Shown here piece by piece: positions 19,273 to 27,848 of a DNA stretch of 64,000 nt. The number at the start of each line of letters is the position of its first letter. Position 1 is the stretch's first letter. The notes beneath the pieces are model-generated. The model was not told the DNA's origin. It worked only from the letters and a program-made list of their open reading frames with translations, and made no database searches. Both the position numbers and the translations under genes were made by a program. The DNA comes from Nitrosospira lacus (GTDB taxonomy: Bacteria > Pseudomonadota > Gammaproteobacteria > Burkholderiales > Nitrosomonadaceae), in assembly GCF_000355765.4 (NCBI RefSeq), contig NZ_CP021106.3, forward strand, positions 434,001-498,000. Reading direction: 5' to 3'.

Positions 19273-19923
19273 ATGCCACTACCCATATTCCCGTACATGA
19301 TCGCGCGTAAAAGTATCGTCTCAGGCATAACGGAGGACGAGTTAGCTAGCATTAGCCTTTTCAGAGAGCGCGTAGAAAAACTTGCTGCGTCCCAAGCCAA
19401 GTACCAAAATATTCCGATATGTAGCACTAGCTTAGACGCTGAATCTGGAAAGCTGATTTTTCGAGCAAACACCCCAGATGTTGATGACATCCTAAATATA
19501 GCGGTGAAATTTAGATTCTTCTACGCGGACAAAGAGCCGACGCAATTTGAAAAAATTCTCACGCAAACCCGTCGACGCATTTCTGATGAGTGGGCTAGAA
19601 ATTACATGGACAGAATCGCCAACTTGTACAAGGTCGCAATGAAGCAGAACGACACTTCGAATGCTCTCGGCCATCCGATCGAAAACCGCAAAATCATCAG
19701 CCTGTGGTTCAATTCGGAATTCTTTCACTCGGCACTTGAGAAACGGGACGAACTCCGAACAATCAATGAAGTCATTGGCCCCCAAGCGTCACTTTTTCAG
19801 CTTTATACGGCAATAGTGAAATGTTCGAGCTTCATCAAGAATCTTTATGCGGTTGTCCACAAACTTGAGGCCGGCAACGAATATGTCTACACGCCAAACC
19901 ACCACTTTAGAGTGGAAGATTAG
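19273..19923 (+). CDS. Hypothetical cassette protein
   Basis: 216 aa, soluble, helical, with no recognised domain. The frame opens at 19243, but those codons lie within the attC site, so the ATG at 19273 is preferred. Features: RVEKLAASQAKYQN, SEFFHSALEKRDELRTI and an aromatic C-terminus. It is the last cassette before the right end of element 1. A lone GTCTAAC at 19939-19945 could be the left half of a truncated attC. Confidence 0.55.
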   Translation: MPLPIFPYMIARKSIVSGITEDELASISLFRERVEKLAASQAKYQNIPICSTSLDAESGKLIFRANTPDVDDILNIAVKFRFFYADKEPTQFEKILTQTRRRISDEWARNYMDRIANLYKVAMKQNDTSNALGHPIENRKIISLWFNSEFFHSALEKRDELRTINEVIGPQASLFQLYTAIVKCSSFIKNLYAVVHKLEAGNEYVYTPNHHFRVED

Positions 19924-20000
19924 TTATGCCGCCAAAATGTCTAACATACGACTAACCAACATGAGTTCCTCATAGTCTACTATAGGCCTAACTTAAGACA

Positions 20001-20030
20001 ACAAAGACTTACATTTCTGTAAGTCTTTGT
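20001..20030 (-). terminator. Terminator of tRNA-Lys(CUU)
   Basis: On the minus strand ACAAAGACTTAC / GTAAGTCTTTGT forms a 12-bp stem followed by TGTCTT. It lies on the element side of the right junction, so it probably came in with the element and replaced the terminator at 13450. Confidence 0.7.
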
Positions 20031-20035
20031 ATATT

Positions 20036-20111
20036 TGGTGGGTCGTGAGCGGCTCGAACGCTCGACCTACGGATTAAGAGTCCGCTGCTCTACCAACTGA
20101 GCTAACGACCC
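20036..20111 (-). tRNA. tRNA-Lys(CUU)
   Basis: 76 nt cloverleaf including an encoded CCA. Acceptor GGGTCGT/ACGACCC, D-arm GCTC...GAGC, anticodon loop CTCTTAA (anticodon CTT, Lys), T-arm GAGCG TTCGAGC CGCTC. Its 3' part is the insertion target of element 1. Confidence 0.95.
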
Positions 20112-20332
20112 GGAATATAGACCCGGAATTCCAAGGAATCTGGCGGAAATGAGAAGCTTGAACCTCGGCTTCGCATTAACCCAACTTCATAGTAGCGAAT
20201 GCTACCACATTCGTTGAGAAATTCGAATGGATGATGCTCCAGAACAGCCTTCCGGCGCCTTCCTGCCTTCGATTCTCTTTTGAGGTAGCGGCGAAACGAC
20301 GGATGTCACGGTGAGCACGAAGGAGTGAGCCG

Positions 20333-20659
20333 TCAGGCTCCCAGCAGCCGACGAGCCAGCAACGATTGCATGTCCCTCCGCCCGTCCGCGATAAAGTAGA
20401 CGTAAACATGTTGCTCGACGACACGATAGATCACCCGGTAAGGCTTGAAAAAGGTCTCACGATAGTCTCGAATGCCTAGCACCAGCAATTCCTTGGGGTG
20501 GCTGCCACGTTCCGGAAAAGTTGCCAGCGTTTCGACGATTTCCAGCAACCGATCCAGCACATAGTTCGCGCTGGCGAGCGAGTCGAACTCTGCGATATAG
20601 TCATAAATCGATTCGAGATCGCGTTCCGCCCCATCGGTAAGCAGCACCTCATATCGCAT
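20333..20659 (-). CDS. ParE/RelE-family toxin
   Basis: 108 aa. YEVLLTDGAERDLESIYDYI at the start, FPERGSHPKEL in the middle and the conserved end (YRVIYRVVEQHVYVYFIADG, RRDMQSLLARR) mark the RelE/ParE superfamily; RelE members cut mRNA, ParE members poison gyrase. The ParE subgroup is the closer match by eye. Its ATG shares one base with the antitoxin stop, so the pair is translationally coupled. Confidence 0.88.
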   Translation of the reverse strand: MRYEVLLTDGAERDLESIYDYIAEFDSLASANYVLDRLLEIVETLATFPERGSHPKELLVLGIRDYRETFFKPYRVIYRVVEQHVYVYFIADGRRDMQSLLARRLLGA

Positions 20660-20934
20660 CAGCGTCCGGCCGATTTAGCGCGCAGCCGAGCGGCCACGTC
20701 GTTAACCGGCTTGACCTTCCCGGCTTCTATCTCCTGATTGCCAAGTGCGAGGATTTTAAGTAGCGCCAATGTCTCCTGCGTTTCCTCATAGGAAGCCACG
20801 TCCTGGATTACTGCCTTTGCCTCGCCGTTCTGTGTGATAATCAGGGGCTCGCGTTGCTCGGTCAGTTGCAGCAACACCTTCGCCGCATTGGCCTTCAGGT
20901 AGCTGATTGGTTTGACTTGGGTCGAATAGCGCAT
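20659..20934 (-). CDS. Phd/YefM-family antitoxin
   Basis: 91 aa from the ATG at 20934, which has GAGG 7 nt upstream; the frame extends 16 codons further but without match. MRYSTQVKPISYLKANAAKV and EPLIITQNGEAKAVIQDVASYEE are the Phd/YefM DNA-binding fold; the C-terminal tail would bind and block the toxin. Antitoxins of this family repress their own promoter, probably just upstream of 20934. Confidence 0.88.
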   Translation of the reverse strand: MRYSTQVKPISYLKANAAKVLLQLTEQREPLIITQNGEAKAVIQDVASYEETQETLALLKILALGNQEIEAGKVKPVNDVAARLRAKSAGR

Positions 20935-21169
20935 GGCATCCTCTTTCAGATCGAATAAAGACTGAATATAGTCCTTTTGCAATCTTTGGACAACCCCGCC
21001 GGTTCAGCAGCTCCGGGTAGGCGATTATTCGTAAATACGACCACGCTTCATCCCGGTCAGTTCGCGCACCAGGCACAGCCTGATCATAGCGTGGAGCATT
21101 TTGTTGACGATATGCACACTCTGGCGGTGGCCATTGCCGAGCTTTATATCAAGGAACATAGAAACCATC

Positions 21170-21253
21170 ATGAGCGAAAACATTCTGCGAAAAATAGGTG
21201 GTCAATATATCGCGGAGGCCCTTAATATGAAGGAAGATTTCAGGAAACGGTGA
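21170..21253 (+). pseudogene. Truncated copy of the 51-aa repeat ORF
   Basis: 27 codons, sharing its start (SENILRKIGGQYIAEALN) with the 51-aa ORF at 61581. A deletion after residue 19 and a changed frame give an early stop. Confidence 0.5.
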
Positions 21254-21495
21254 TCAAGCTGCCGGTGTTCGGAATGGTGCAGTTTAAATGCCAGCGCATG
21301 GCTGGCAGGCAGGGAAAGAACCGCTACAGATTTTGGATGGCTATTGAGGCGGTTAGAGTGGAGCAAAAAAATACCTTCGCGTGAGGATGGGTGAGGGGAA
21401 CCCAAGGAATAGTGATTCAGTTTGAAATCTCCTGTAAAGATTGCATTTCGATATTCGAAAGGGCTATGATCAAACTCAATAGTATGGGAGGAGCT

Positions 21496-21630
21496 ATGGA
21501 ATGGATGCTGATGGCTGTGATAGCTTTCGTGGCGGGCGGTTTAATTGGGGTAAAATTGAGGCGCGAGAGAACTGATCTTCGGCTAAGAAGAAGTGCGCGC
21601 GAATGGGAAAAGGGTATCGACAAAAAATAA
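21496..21630 (+). CDS. 44-aa single-span membrane protein (repeat copy A)
   Basis: One membrane helix (MEWMLMAVIAFVAGGLIGVK) and a highly charged tail (RRERTDLRLRRSAREWEK). A strong GGAGGAG site precedes the ATG. The copy at 61933 differs at only three residues (I for M, K for R, M for I), so the reading frame has been kept since duplication. That supports a real gene. Function unknown; similar small one-span proteins occur in phages and plasmids. Confidence 0.6.
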   Translation: MEWMLMAVIAFVAGGLIGVKLRRERTDLRLRRSAREWEKGIDKK

Positions 21631-21757
21631 TAACCCGGCGCAGTTTCCTGGCCGGGGCGGGGCGTCACTTTTGCAAGGGTTATGGTCCACACCCCGCGAT
21701 ACGCATCTTACGGGACTCGACGAGATTAACTATTGGACTGAGGTACCGAGCTCAGCA

Positions 21758-21783
21758 ATAAAAAACCCGCCGAGGCGGGTTTA
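21758..21783 (-). terminator. Terminator of the HsdR-N gene
   Basis: Stem AACCCGCC TC GGCGGGTT followed on the minus strand by TTTTATT; 25 bp after the stop codon at 21809. Confidence 0.85.
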
Positions 21784-21808
21784 GGAATGTGATAAATCCG
21801 ATCATCAC

Positions 21809-22609
21809 TTATTCTGCTCCTGCAATCTCAGGTTCTGGTTCCTTGGTGATGGCACGCTGATTAGCCGCACGAATAGCTTTTGCCGCGGCGCGAGAAATTT
21901 TCTTACGTGCGTCATCAGCTTTATCGCCCTCCATTACCTCTCGTTTTATTACCTCATTAGAAAGCACACCTTTAATCTGGTCGATATCAATACGCACATC
22001 CGGCGAAACGCGCCGAAGTTCACGACGGATAACTTCAAGCACAGGGTCGGTTTGCAACATTGCCCCAATGAAGAATCTCGACAACGCTTGCTTTTGGGTA
22101 TGGTATTCACCTAGAACAGAACGCTGCCATCCTTCTTTACACCAGAGATAAAGCAATTCAACATCATTTTCTGACCGAGCATTCATGACCGAAAAATCAA
22201 TATCAACCACGAGCTCCTGGTCAATTGGTTTCGCAAAAACCAGGTGATAAACACGCCAACACATGCCGTTTGTAAGCAAGACCCAGTCGACTCCTTGATT
22301 CGCCGCATAATCGACAGCTTGCTTCACATGTTGATCTTTAAGATCGAGTCCGATGGCCTTTACTTCAATAAGTATTTGCAATGCCCCCTCAATCTTGATA
22401 CCGAGATCACAATAAGTCCCTCGTATTGAAAATTCTGACGTCACTTCTAGGTACTTATCATATCCAAATACATCTGCAAGCATGTCTTTAATAATCGTTA
22501 CCGTGTCAGCCTCACCGACATCTCTTGCTTTTGCTGCAGCTAGTATCGGTTGATATCTTTTAATGCCCGCAATGAGTCGTTCAGTCACTTTTTTTGGTAT
22601 TGATGCCAT
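21809..22609 (-). CDS. Stand-alone HsdR-N-type nuclease domain protein
   Basis: 266 aa. The segment DVFGYDKYLEVTSEFSIRG, then YCDLGI and ILIEVKAIG is the PD-(D/E)xK core of the type I restriction enzyme R N-terminal domain (Asp, then E-x-K). DWVLLTNGMCWRVYHL is the next family block. There are no helicase domains, and no HsdM or HsdS genes nearby, so it is not a type I system; many such orphan proteins exist with unknown role. A C-terminal helix rich in Ala/Lys/Arg follows. Confidence 0.8.
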   Translation of the reverse strand: MASIPKKVTERLIAGIKRYQPILAAAKARDVGEADTVTIIKDMLADVFGYDKYLEVTSEFSIRGTYCDLGIKIEGALQILIEVKAIGLDLKDQHVKQAVDYAANQGVDWVLLTNGMCWRVYHLVFAKPIDQELVVDIDFSVMNARSENDVELLYLWCKEGWQRSVLGEYHTQKQALSRFFIGAMLQTDPVLEVIRRELRRVSPDVRIDIDQIKGVLSNEVIKREVMEGDKADDARKKISRAAAKAIRAANQRAITKEPEPEIAGAE

Positions 22610-23258
22610 GTTCTCTCCCTTGTTTGTAGCGCCATTTTTTACGCTGCTCGAAGGATTTTACAGAACTCAGCAGTATTAGATACTGTCCCGAGGTACACCG
22701 GAGAATCAGTGTGGGTATTCGGAAGTGGAAGAGCTACCCGAACAGAGTAATGTGGCGAAAACGCATAACACAAGGGACTTAAAATCCCTCGTGATATCGC
22801 ATATTAGTGTTCCATGGGAAAATGGGCCTGCAATCTGGACACAACAGGAGCAGCCATGAAAAATGAGTTTCTGGCTCGCATCGACGTGAACGAGGTGGAG
22901 TAACTACTGTACAAAACCCCCATCCTTGATAAATACCCTGTCATTCATCATTCGATTCTCATAATGAGTCATATATTTAATCCTTCTGATAGCTACCGCC
23001 AAGAGTGTTACTCCATCACCAGCGGATATATCGGCAATAGTCTAATCGTTCTATGTAACTCAAGCGCTGTCATGCCGCCCTCCTTTGCTGCTCGCTAGGA
23101 TGGCTTTGCGCACCGCCATATCATTTTTAACTTCATGGGAAATATCTATTTGGGGGCATCAAATTCTCATTGGGGGCATTATTTATGTTTGAATTATGCC
23201 CCCTTTAAGAAGTGATTCAATAGAATTAGGATGGACGCAGTTGGACGTAAACCTAACG
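22610..23258. other. Intergenic region with short repeats
   Basis: About 650 bp without a credible gene. Noted inside: a 30-bp sequence at 22690-22720 (gaggtacaccggagaatcag...) that recurs at 62988-63017, and two direct TGGGGGCAT copies (23151, 23171) with an inverted ATGCCCCC at 23196, able to form a hairpin. Confidence 0.6.
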
Positions 23259-23283
23259 AAAAAGCCCGCTGGATGCGGGCTTT
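23259..23283 (-). terminator. Original terminator of tRNA-Ala
   Basis: Stem AAAGCCCGC / GCGGGCTTT with a TTTTT run on the minus strand. It lies 25 bp beyond the tRNA-Ala 3' fragment at 23308, so before integration it would have been right behind the complete tRNA gene. Confidence 0.75.
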
Positions 23284-23307
23284 GTGGACTTGCTAGGACA
23301 TCTAAAT

Positions 23308-23352
23308 GGTGGAGACGAGGAGGATCGAACTACCGACCTTCGCATTGCGAAT
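23308..23352 (-). repeat. Left attachment site of element 2 (tRNA-Ala 3' fragment)
   Basis: 45 bp matching the 3' part of tRNA-Ala(CGC) at 31532-31576 with one mismatch; the match breaks up in the anticodon stem. Confidence 0.88.
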
Positions 23353-23526
23353 GCGATGAAATCCGTTTTAACAAGATTTAAACGGTTTTAAATATGCGTT
23401 TAATCAGTCGTTTATGTACTAATAAAGCTACTTAATTTTCCCCTTGTTTGAAATATCTTTCCTACATTCTTCCTACACGCTATAATTTCACCGACCTTAT
23501 TTTAGTTTGTGTAGGAAATTTCAAGA

Positions 23527-24708
23527 ATGCCAAATCTGACAAAGAGTTATATCGAGCAAGTAGCCTATCCGACCACATCTGGTCAAAAATTCGAATGGGA
23601 TGATTCGATGAGGAGCTTCGGCGTCAGAGTGACGCCGGCCAGCAAAACTTTCATCGTTGATCGTAAATTTAATGGTCGCACTGTGCGGCTAAGTATTGGC
23701 CGATTTCCGGAATGGACAGTTCCCCAAGCGCGTGAGCGCGCGCGTGAGTTGATCGTTATGATGGATAATGGAATTGACCCTCGGCTTGAGGCAAAGAAAC
23801 AGGCTCAGGAAGGCGTAACACTTGAGACTGTTTTCAATCAGTTCATGTCAGAGCGCCAGCTCAAGGAAAGGACCCAATCTGATTATTGTCGCTACCTGAA
23901 TCATTACCTTTCAAGCTGGAAAAACAAACCTATCACCCGCATTACTGCCGACATGATTTCGAAGCGATATGCGGAAATAGCCGAAAGCAGTAGCGGGTCA
24001 TCACAAGCATCTTCCGTTATGCGGTTTTTGCGGTCAGTACTAAATTACGCCCAAGCCCATTACGGCACCGAAATTTTGCCAGTTAATCCCGTCGCCACGC
24101 TCACAGCTAAACGCACCTGGATAAGAGAAGCGCCTCGCACAGATCACTTGCGTATGCATGAGATTAAACCCTTCATTGAAACGTTGCGCTTACTGACCAA
24201 TAAAGTAATGGGGGCCTATCTGGAGTTCATGTTGCTAACCGGAGCAAGGCGAAGCGAAGCCGCTTCTTTAAAATGGAGGGATGTTCATACAAGAGCCAAT
24301 ACACTGACGTTCAAAGATACAAAAAATCACACCGACAGAACCATTCCGATAACTCCGAGACTTGAAGAACTATTGGAATTAATGAAGAATTGGCGCATGG
24401 GCGATTATGTATTTGGTTCGATGGGCAAGGATGGCAAAGCAGGACGAATTTGCGAGCCGCGCAAGGCGATGCTAAGGGCCAACAAAGCCGCCGGAAGTGA
24501 AGTCACTGTGCATGGCTTAAGACGGACTTTTGCTACGGTTTTAGAAAGCCTGGACTGCCCAGCCTATCCGCTTAAGGCATTGCTCGGACATAGTATGAAG
24601 GGCGATGTGACTGCATCCTATTACACGCAGATTGGGGTGGAACGATTAAGGCCGTGGTTAGAGAAATATGAGAATTATGTGCTCAAGTTAATTGAAGCTA
24701 ACAAATAA
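23527..24708 (+). CDS. P4-type tyrosine recombinase (integrase)
   Basis: 393 aa, same architecture as the enzyme at 13687 but clearly divergent. DUF4102-type N-terminus (MPNLTKSYIEQVAYPTTSGQ), core-binding domain, and catalytic residues Arg in TGARRSEA, His-x-x-Arg in VHGLRRTF, His in LGHSMKG and Tyr in TASYYTQ. All are intact. It lies 175 bp inside the tRNA-Ala fragment and is the recombinase of element 2. Confidence 0.95.
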   Translation: MPNLTKSYIEQVAYPTTSGQKFEWDDSMRSFGVRVTPASKTFIVDRKFNGRTVRLSIGRFPEWTVPQARERARELIVMMDNGIDPRLEAKKQAQEGVTLETVFNQFMSERQLKERTQSDYCRYLNHYLSSWKNKPITRITADMISKRYAEIAESSSGSSQASSVMRFLRSVLNYAQAHYGTEILPVNPVATLTAKRTWIREAPRTDHLRMHEIKPFIETLRLLTNKVMGAYLEFMLLTGARRSEAASLKWRDVHTRANTLTFKDTKNHTDRTIPITPRLEELLELMKNWRMGDYVFGSMGKDGKAGRICEPRKAMLRANKAAGSEVTVHGLRRTFATVLESLDCPAYPLKALLGHSMKGDVTASYYTQIGVERLRPWLEKYENYVLKLIEANK

Positions 24709-24959
24709 TGTGTAGTTATTCAGACTCGATCTGACGGAGGATGTCAGAATTGAAAGGCCGCTTTGACCCCAACCAATTGTACGAGAAACCGCAAGCGGAC
24801 CTCCAACGATTCAACTCACCGGCCTGCGGGCAACAAAGCAAAGCGGCACTGTTGCGGGTTCGGTGCAACTGACGGTTGGCCTCTGTCCAGACTCCAGAAT
24901 ATTTAAGCACGCAGGCATTGATGTATCATACCGTTAGCTCTGCAAGCCCATGCTTAAAG

Positions 24960-26153
24960 CTACCGTTGTTCTGGCGCCAAAGGAAAGAGAGCAGCGATAA
25001 AACTGACTGTAAATGCAGCGGCTGTATCTGCGGCATATTTTTTCCAGTCGTCACGTTCGTGCGTTCCACGCGATGCTTCTGAGACAGCTTGGGCCGTCGT
25101 AGTTGCTCGCGGCAAATCTGAGATACCTCTTATCATTAGGAAGCCTACGGTTGTATGCATGGCGTGGGCTTGGTCAATTGCGCTACCCGCGCCAGCGCCT
25201 TCCATCTCAACTGCATTTATCTTTGGCCATTTTTCGAGCACTCGTTCAAAGAAGGCGTTTGTCGGATCGTCTACGACTTTTTCTCCCGAGGCAACTTCCC
25301 CACGGATCACTTTAGGTTCAGCGGAGGTTGGCGGCCTAGCCCTAATCAGACGCTTCCAGTCATTGGAGATTCCATGAGCCATTGCTCCGTTGAGCAGTCC
25401 CTTATCGGCATCATAGTTTCTGTCCCTCGGCATAAATGTCTTTTCGATTTTGCCGTACTCGTACCCATATATGACATCAGCAAGAATGACGTCGCCCTTC
25501 GCTACATCCTTTAGGCCACCTGCAATACCAACAAGTAGGATGTATGAAGTTTTCCATCGGGCAACCGTATCCAGTACTGCCATCGCGCTGTTCGTGTTGC
25601 CAGCGTGCCCCATCATTCCAATCGCCACCGAGTAGTCACCCTTGTCTGATTTAATCTTCGCCGTTTGCCATGCGTACAAATTCGGTTGATGCTTACGGCT
25701 CGGCGCCTGCTTCAAATCAACAACTTTGGTACAGACGGCGTTAAATTCCTCTGGCAGCACGGTCAGAATGACAACGTCGACAGAAGACTGAGATGATGCA
25801 CCACCGGGGCCTAAATATTCTCCACGCTCATTCCACTTCGCCTCAAATTCCCACAAGAGTGCATTCATGCTCTCAAAGAAGTTGATCCAATACGTCCAGG
25901 TCCATTCTGAACCATCGCGCTTCCTCGCAATGTTTTGCAGTTCAGGGATCGAATCATTCAGTTGACGGTACCGCTCTAGCTCTTTGGATTCTTTGCCAAA
26001 AGCGTAGTTGACGAGCTCCTCGCTTGCTGCGATCCATGCGTACAACTCCGCCGAACTCACCTTCTCTGAGTCAGGGACAGCATTCAACTTATCTTTGCAT
26101 AGGTGAATCTTCTGGATCATGTCGCGGGATTGCTGAATCTGTAGCGTAAACAT
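24960..26153 (-). CDS. Nucleoside phosphorylase-like effector protein
   Basis: 397 aa from the ATG at 26153; the frame opens 46 codons earlier without similarity. The N-terminal 150 residues are helical and Trp-rich (SEWTWTYWINFFESMNALLW). From about residue 140 there is a PNP/UDP phosphorylase fold: VVILTVLPEEFNAV, GMMGHAGNTNSAMA, LLVGIAGGLKDVAKGDV and NAVEMEGAGAGSAI with the catalytic-type Glu. Proteins with this domain serve as effectors in bacterial immunity, some of them cleaving ATP (known for PNP-type effectors in Detocs, CBASS and Avs systems). Here it is a single gene in a mobile island; the immune role is an inference. Confidence 0.78.
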   Translation of the reverse strand: MFTLQIQQSRDMIQKIHLCKDKLNAVPDSEKVSSAELYAWIAASEELVNYAFGKESKELERYRQLNDSIPELQNIARKRDGSEWTWTYWINFFESMNALLWEFEAKWNERGEYLGPGGASSQSSVDVVILTVLPEEFNAVCTKVVDLKQAPSRKHQPNLYAWQTAKIKSDKGDYSVAIGMMGHAGNTNSAMAVLDTVARWKTSYILLVGIAGGLKDVAKGDVILADVIYGYEYGKIEKTFMPRDRNYDADKGLLNGAMAHGISNDWKRLIRARPPTSAEPKVIRGEVASGEKVVDDPTNAFFERVLEKWPKINAVEMEGAGAGSAIDQAHAMHTTVGFLMIRGISDLPRATTTAQAVSEASRGTHERDDWKKYAADTAAAFTVSFIAALFPLAPEQR

Positions 26154-26324
26154 TGTTTTCCAAGAATAAGCAAGTAATTGATTCAGCCTGAAATAGCGAA
26201 ATGAGCCAAACTTTATTATAGGGCGATAATTTTGCGCCCTAACTCGACTGGTTGTCAAAAATCCTGTTAACGCGGTGCGAGTGCTCAGCAATATCGCTCA
26301 CAAGATGTATGGCGTTACTCCGCC

Positions 26325-26740
26325 ATGGATGAACAAAAAGGAAGCAAAACCGGTAACCCTATCTGTAACGGTACCGGTAACGGATACTGTCTCCGATCTG
26401 TTCCTGTAACGGTAACGGTAACAGGAAAAAATAACCTTGCCATTCCTGTAACAGGAATGAGCACCCTTACCGATCCTGTAACGGTTACAGGAATTATGGC
26501 GCGTCTGGTGGATGAGTACTGGTGGCGTCGGGCACTACGCAAAGTCTGCGGCAGAAAATTTGAACATGGCGCTATCCGCTTGGGAGTGATCCATAAGGGC
26601 GAATGGGGCCGCTTTGTTACGTTGATGGGTGGATCCGAGGCGAAACGAAAAAATTCCCGATATCACTGGCTAAGCAGGGGAACAATGAGCTTAACCGTTA
26701 TAGGGAACCGAAAGGGGACAAGATCATTGGCATAGCATGG
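26325..26740 (+). pseudogene. Phage gpA-like replication protein remnant, copy 2
   Basis: Encodes PVTG repeats (SVPVTVTVTGK, AIPVTGMSTLTDPVTVTG) followed by ARLVDEYWWRRALRK, then RKFEHGAIRLGVIHKGEWG. This matches the start of the P2 gpA replication-protein family (WWRR...E.aaI.LG.Vhk). The frame is lost soon afterwards; another frame (26603-26905) is open but unrecognised. It is the longer of two such remnants in the window (see 16185) and supports a phage-derived backbone for both islands. Confidence 0.55.
26345..26500. repeat. Palindromic CCTGTAACAGG-type array, copy 2
   Basis: Inverted repeats TTCCTGT/ACAGGAA with a 13-nt loop of GTAACG repeats, ATTCCTGT-A-ACAGGAAT, and TCCTGTAAC-G-GTTACAGGA (9-bp arms), preceded by GGTAACGGTACCGG-type units. 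Same kind and same gene context as 16183-16345. Confidence 0.75.
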
Positions 26741-26905
26741 GAAAGCGTTGTATTCCCTACCCGGATTCATCAATGGACCGTCAAGCATAAATGCGAACCC
26801 AATAGGATGAAAGGGCCGACAGACCTTAAGGAACTTGCGAATGAAAGCGCGGCAATAATAACATTACCTCAGACTGGTCCTGCACCCTTGGAGTTCTGTC
26901 AATAA

Positions 26906-27153
26906 CTGTACGAAAATGTGAAAATGTGGAGTGTCTGGAACGTGCCAATAGCTGCCACTCAAATCATCATGACGAAGTTGGCTTAACCATATTTGCGCTT
27001 CCAAGAGTACGCCAACTCCACCCGTTTATACTATACTGTGCTAACAGACAAATTCGTGTGGCCATCAATGAATCAAGCCGTTATCGTGAATCTATATGCT
27101 TCTCCATTCAATAGTGCAGACCGGTGGGTTTGTTGCCAAGAGGAGGCTTTGCC
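26906..27153. other. Gene-free stretch
   Basis: No convincing gene. AAGAGGAGG at 27139-27147 is the ribosome site of the next gene. Confidence 0.5.
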
Positions 27154-27756
27154 ATGACCAGACGGATTGATCCCGAACCAGTCGTAATATTCATGGCATT
27201 CATGGGAACTATCGGAGCGATGGTAGGCGCCGTCAACTATGTGAAAACGCACTACAAACCCTTGCCGTCACAGGTGCGGGAGAAGCTGGTGCGGTCCTTA
27301 AGGGAGCTTGACGATCACATCAAGCATCTGCGGGCAGATCTAGCAAACATTGAAGAAATCTTTCTTAACGCGCGCTTTCCGAGAGATCGGACAATCAGAC
27401 TTGGTAACGGCGCTTACCTCACACCCATCGAGTTCGCTCGCTATGAAAAAGTATCCGACAAAATCTTTTGTCGGATACGCGAAGTGCAAAAACTGTCGCT
27501 CAAGATTGAACGAGAGGCAACGAAACTTGACGCGCTTAATATGGCTCCAACAACAAATGTTCTCGGACAAGTGTACGAAAGACAAACCAAACTTATGGAG
27601 GCTCGAAACTTGACTCTGGAAGAGGCGTGGGGAGAACTTCACGGCATCGCCCAAGGCCTTGAATGTGCTATCGAAGAGCTGGAAAAACAACTTAAGCCGG
27701 TTTCTTCTGCTCGTGCGAACGTTGAGCAACCGTTATCGGGTCGCCCACCTGTCTGA
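27154..27756 (+). CDS. Membrane-anchored coiled-coil protein
   Basis: 200 aa from the ATG at 27154, preceded by AGGAGG; an earlier in-frame start at 27124 lacks a site. One N-terminal membrane span (VVIFMAFMGTIGAMVGAVNYV), then long charged helices (REKLVRSLRELDDHIKHLRA, LECAIEELEKQLK) that look like a coiled coil. No family recognised. It lies between the gpA remnant and the TIR-STAND gene, so it is cargo of element 2. Confidence 0.6.
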   Translation: MTRRIDPEPVVIFMAFMGTIGAMVGAVNYVKTHYKPLPSQVREKLVRSLRELDDHIKHLRADLANIEEIFLNARFPRDRTIRLGNGAYLTPIEFARYEKVSDKIFCRIREVQKLSLKIEREATKLDALNMAPTTNVLGQVYERQTKLMEARNLTLEEAWGELHGIAQGLECAIEELEKQLKPVSSARANVEQPLSGRPPV

Positions 27757-27848
27757 AATGTGTCGGGAACCGACCATCACGACTGGCAGAACTGTGCCGA
27801 TTCTAGAAATTAAAATTCTGACACTGCCTGTCTGAGCTACTACAAAAA

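Larger units (their letters stand above)
13486..20081. mobile_element. Integrative element 1 in tRNA-Lys(CUU)
   Basis: About 6.6 kb between the 46-bp direct repeats at 13486-13531 and 20036-20081. It holds a P4-type tyrosine recombinase next to the left repeat, a small ORF, a frameshifted TPR gene, a palindromic array with a gpA-like remnant and a set of cassette genes with integron attC sites. There are no structural phage genes and no conjugation genes. The recombinase lies at the tRNA-fragment end, not beside the intact tRNA. Confidence 0.85.
21163..21660. repeat. Dispersed repeat, copy A
   Basis: About 500 bp that matches 61574-62095 along most of its length, near-identically over the last 270 bp. 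Each copy holds a short ORF starting M(S/G)ENILRKIGGQYIAEALN, a small stem-loop with an A/T-tract and a 44-aa membrane protein gene. Copy A has a deletion in the first ORF. Confidence 0.8.

Noticed and set aside
19939-19990. Complete fourth attC after the last cassette
   Set aside because: Only a left-type box (GTCTAAC) is present; no matching right box before the end of the element.
20977-21225. 82-codon plus-strand frame after the antitoxin
   Set aside because: Its first third overlaps the antitoxin promoter region and no domain is recognised; the helical AVAIAELYIKEHR part may be a remnant but is not supported as a gene.
24716-24910. 64-codon minus-strand frame after the element 2 integrase
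   Set aside because: No ribosome site, no recognisable domain and an atypical composition.
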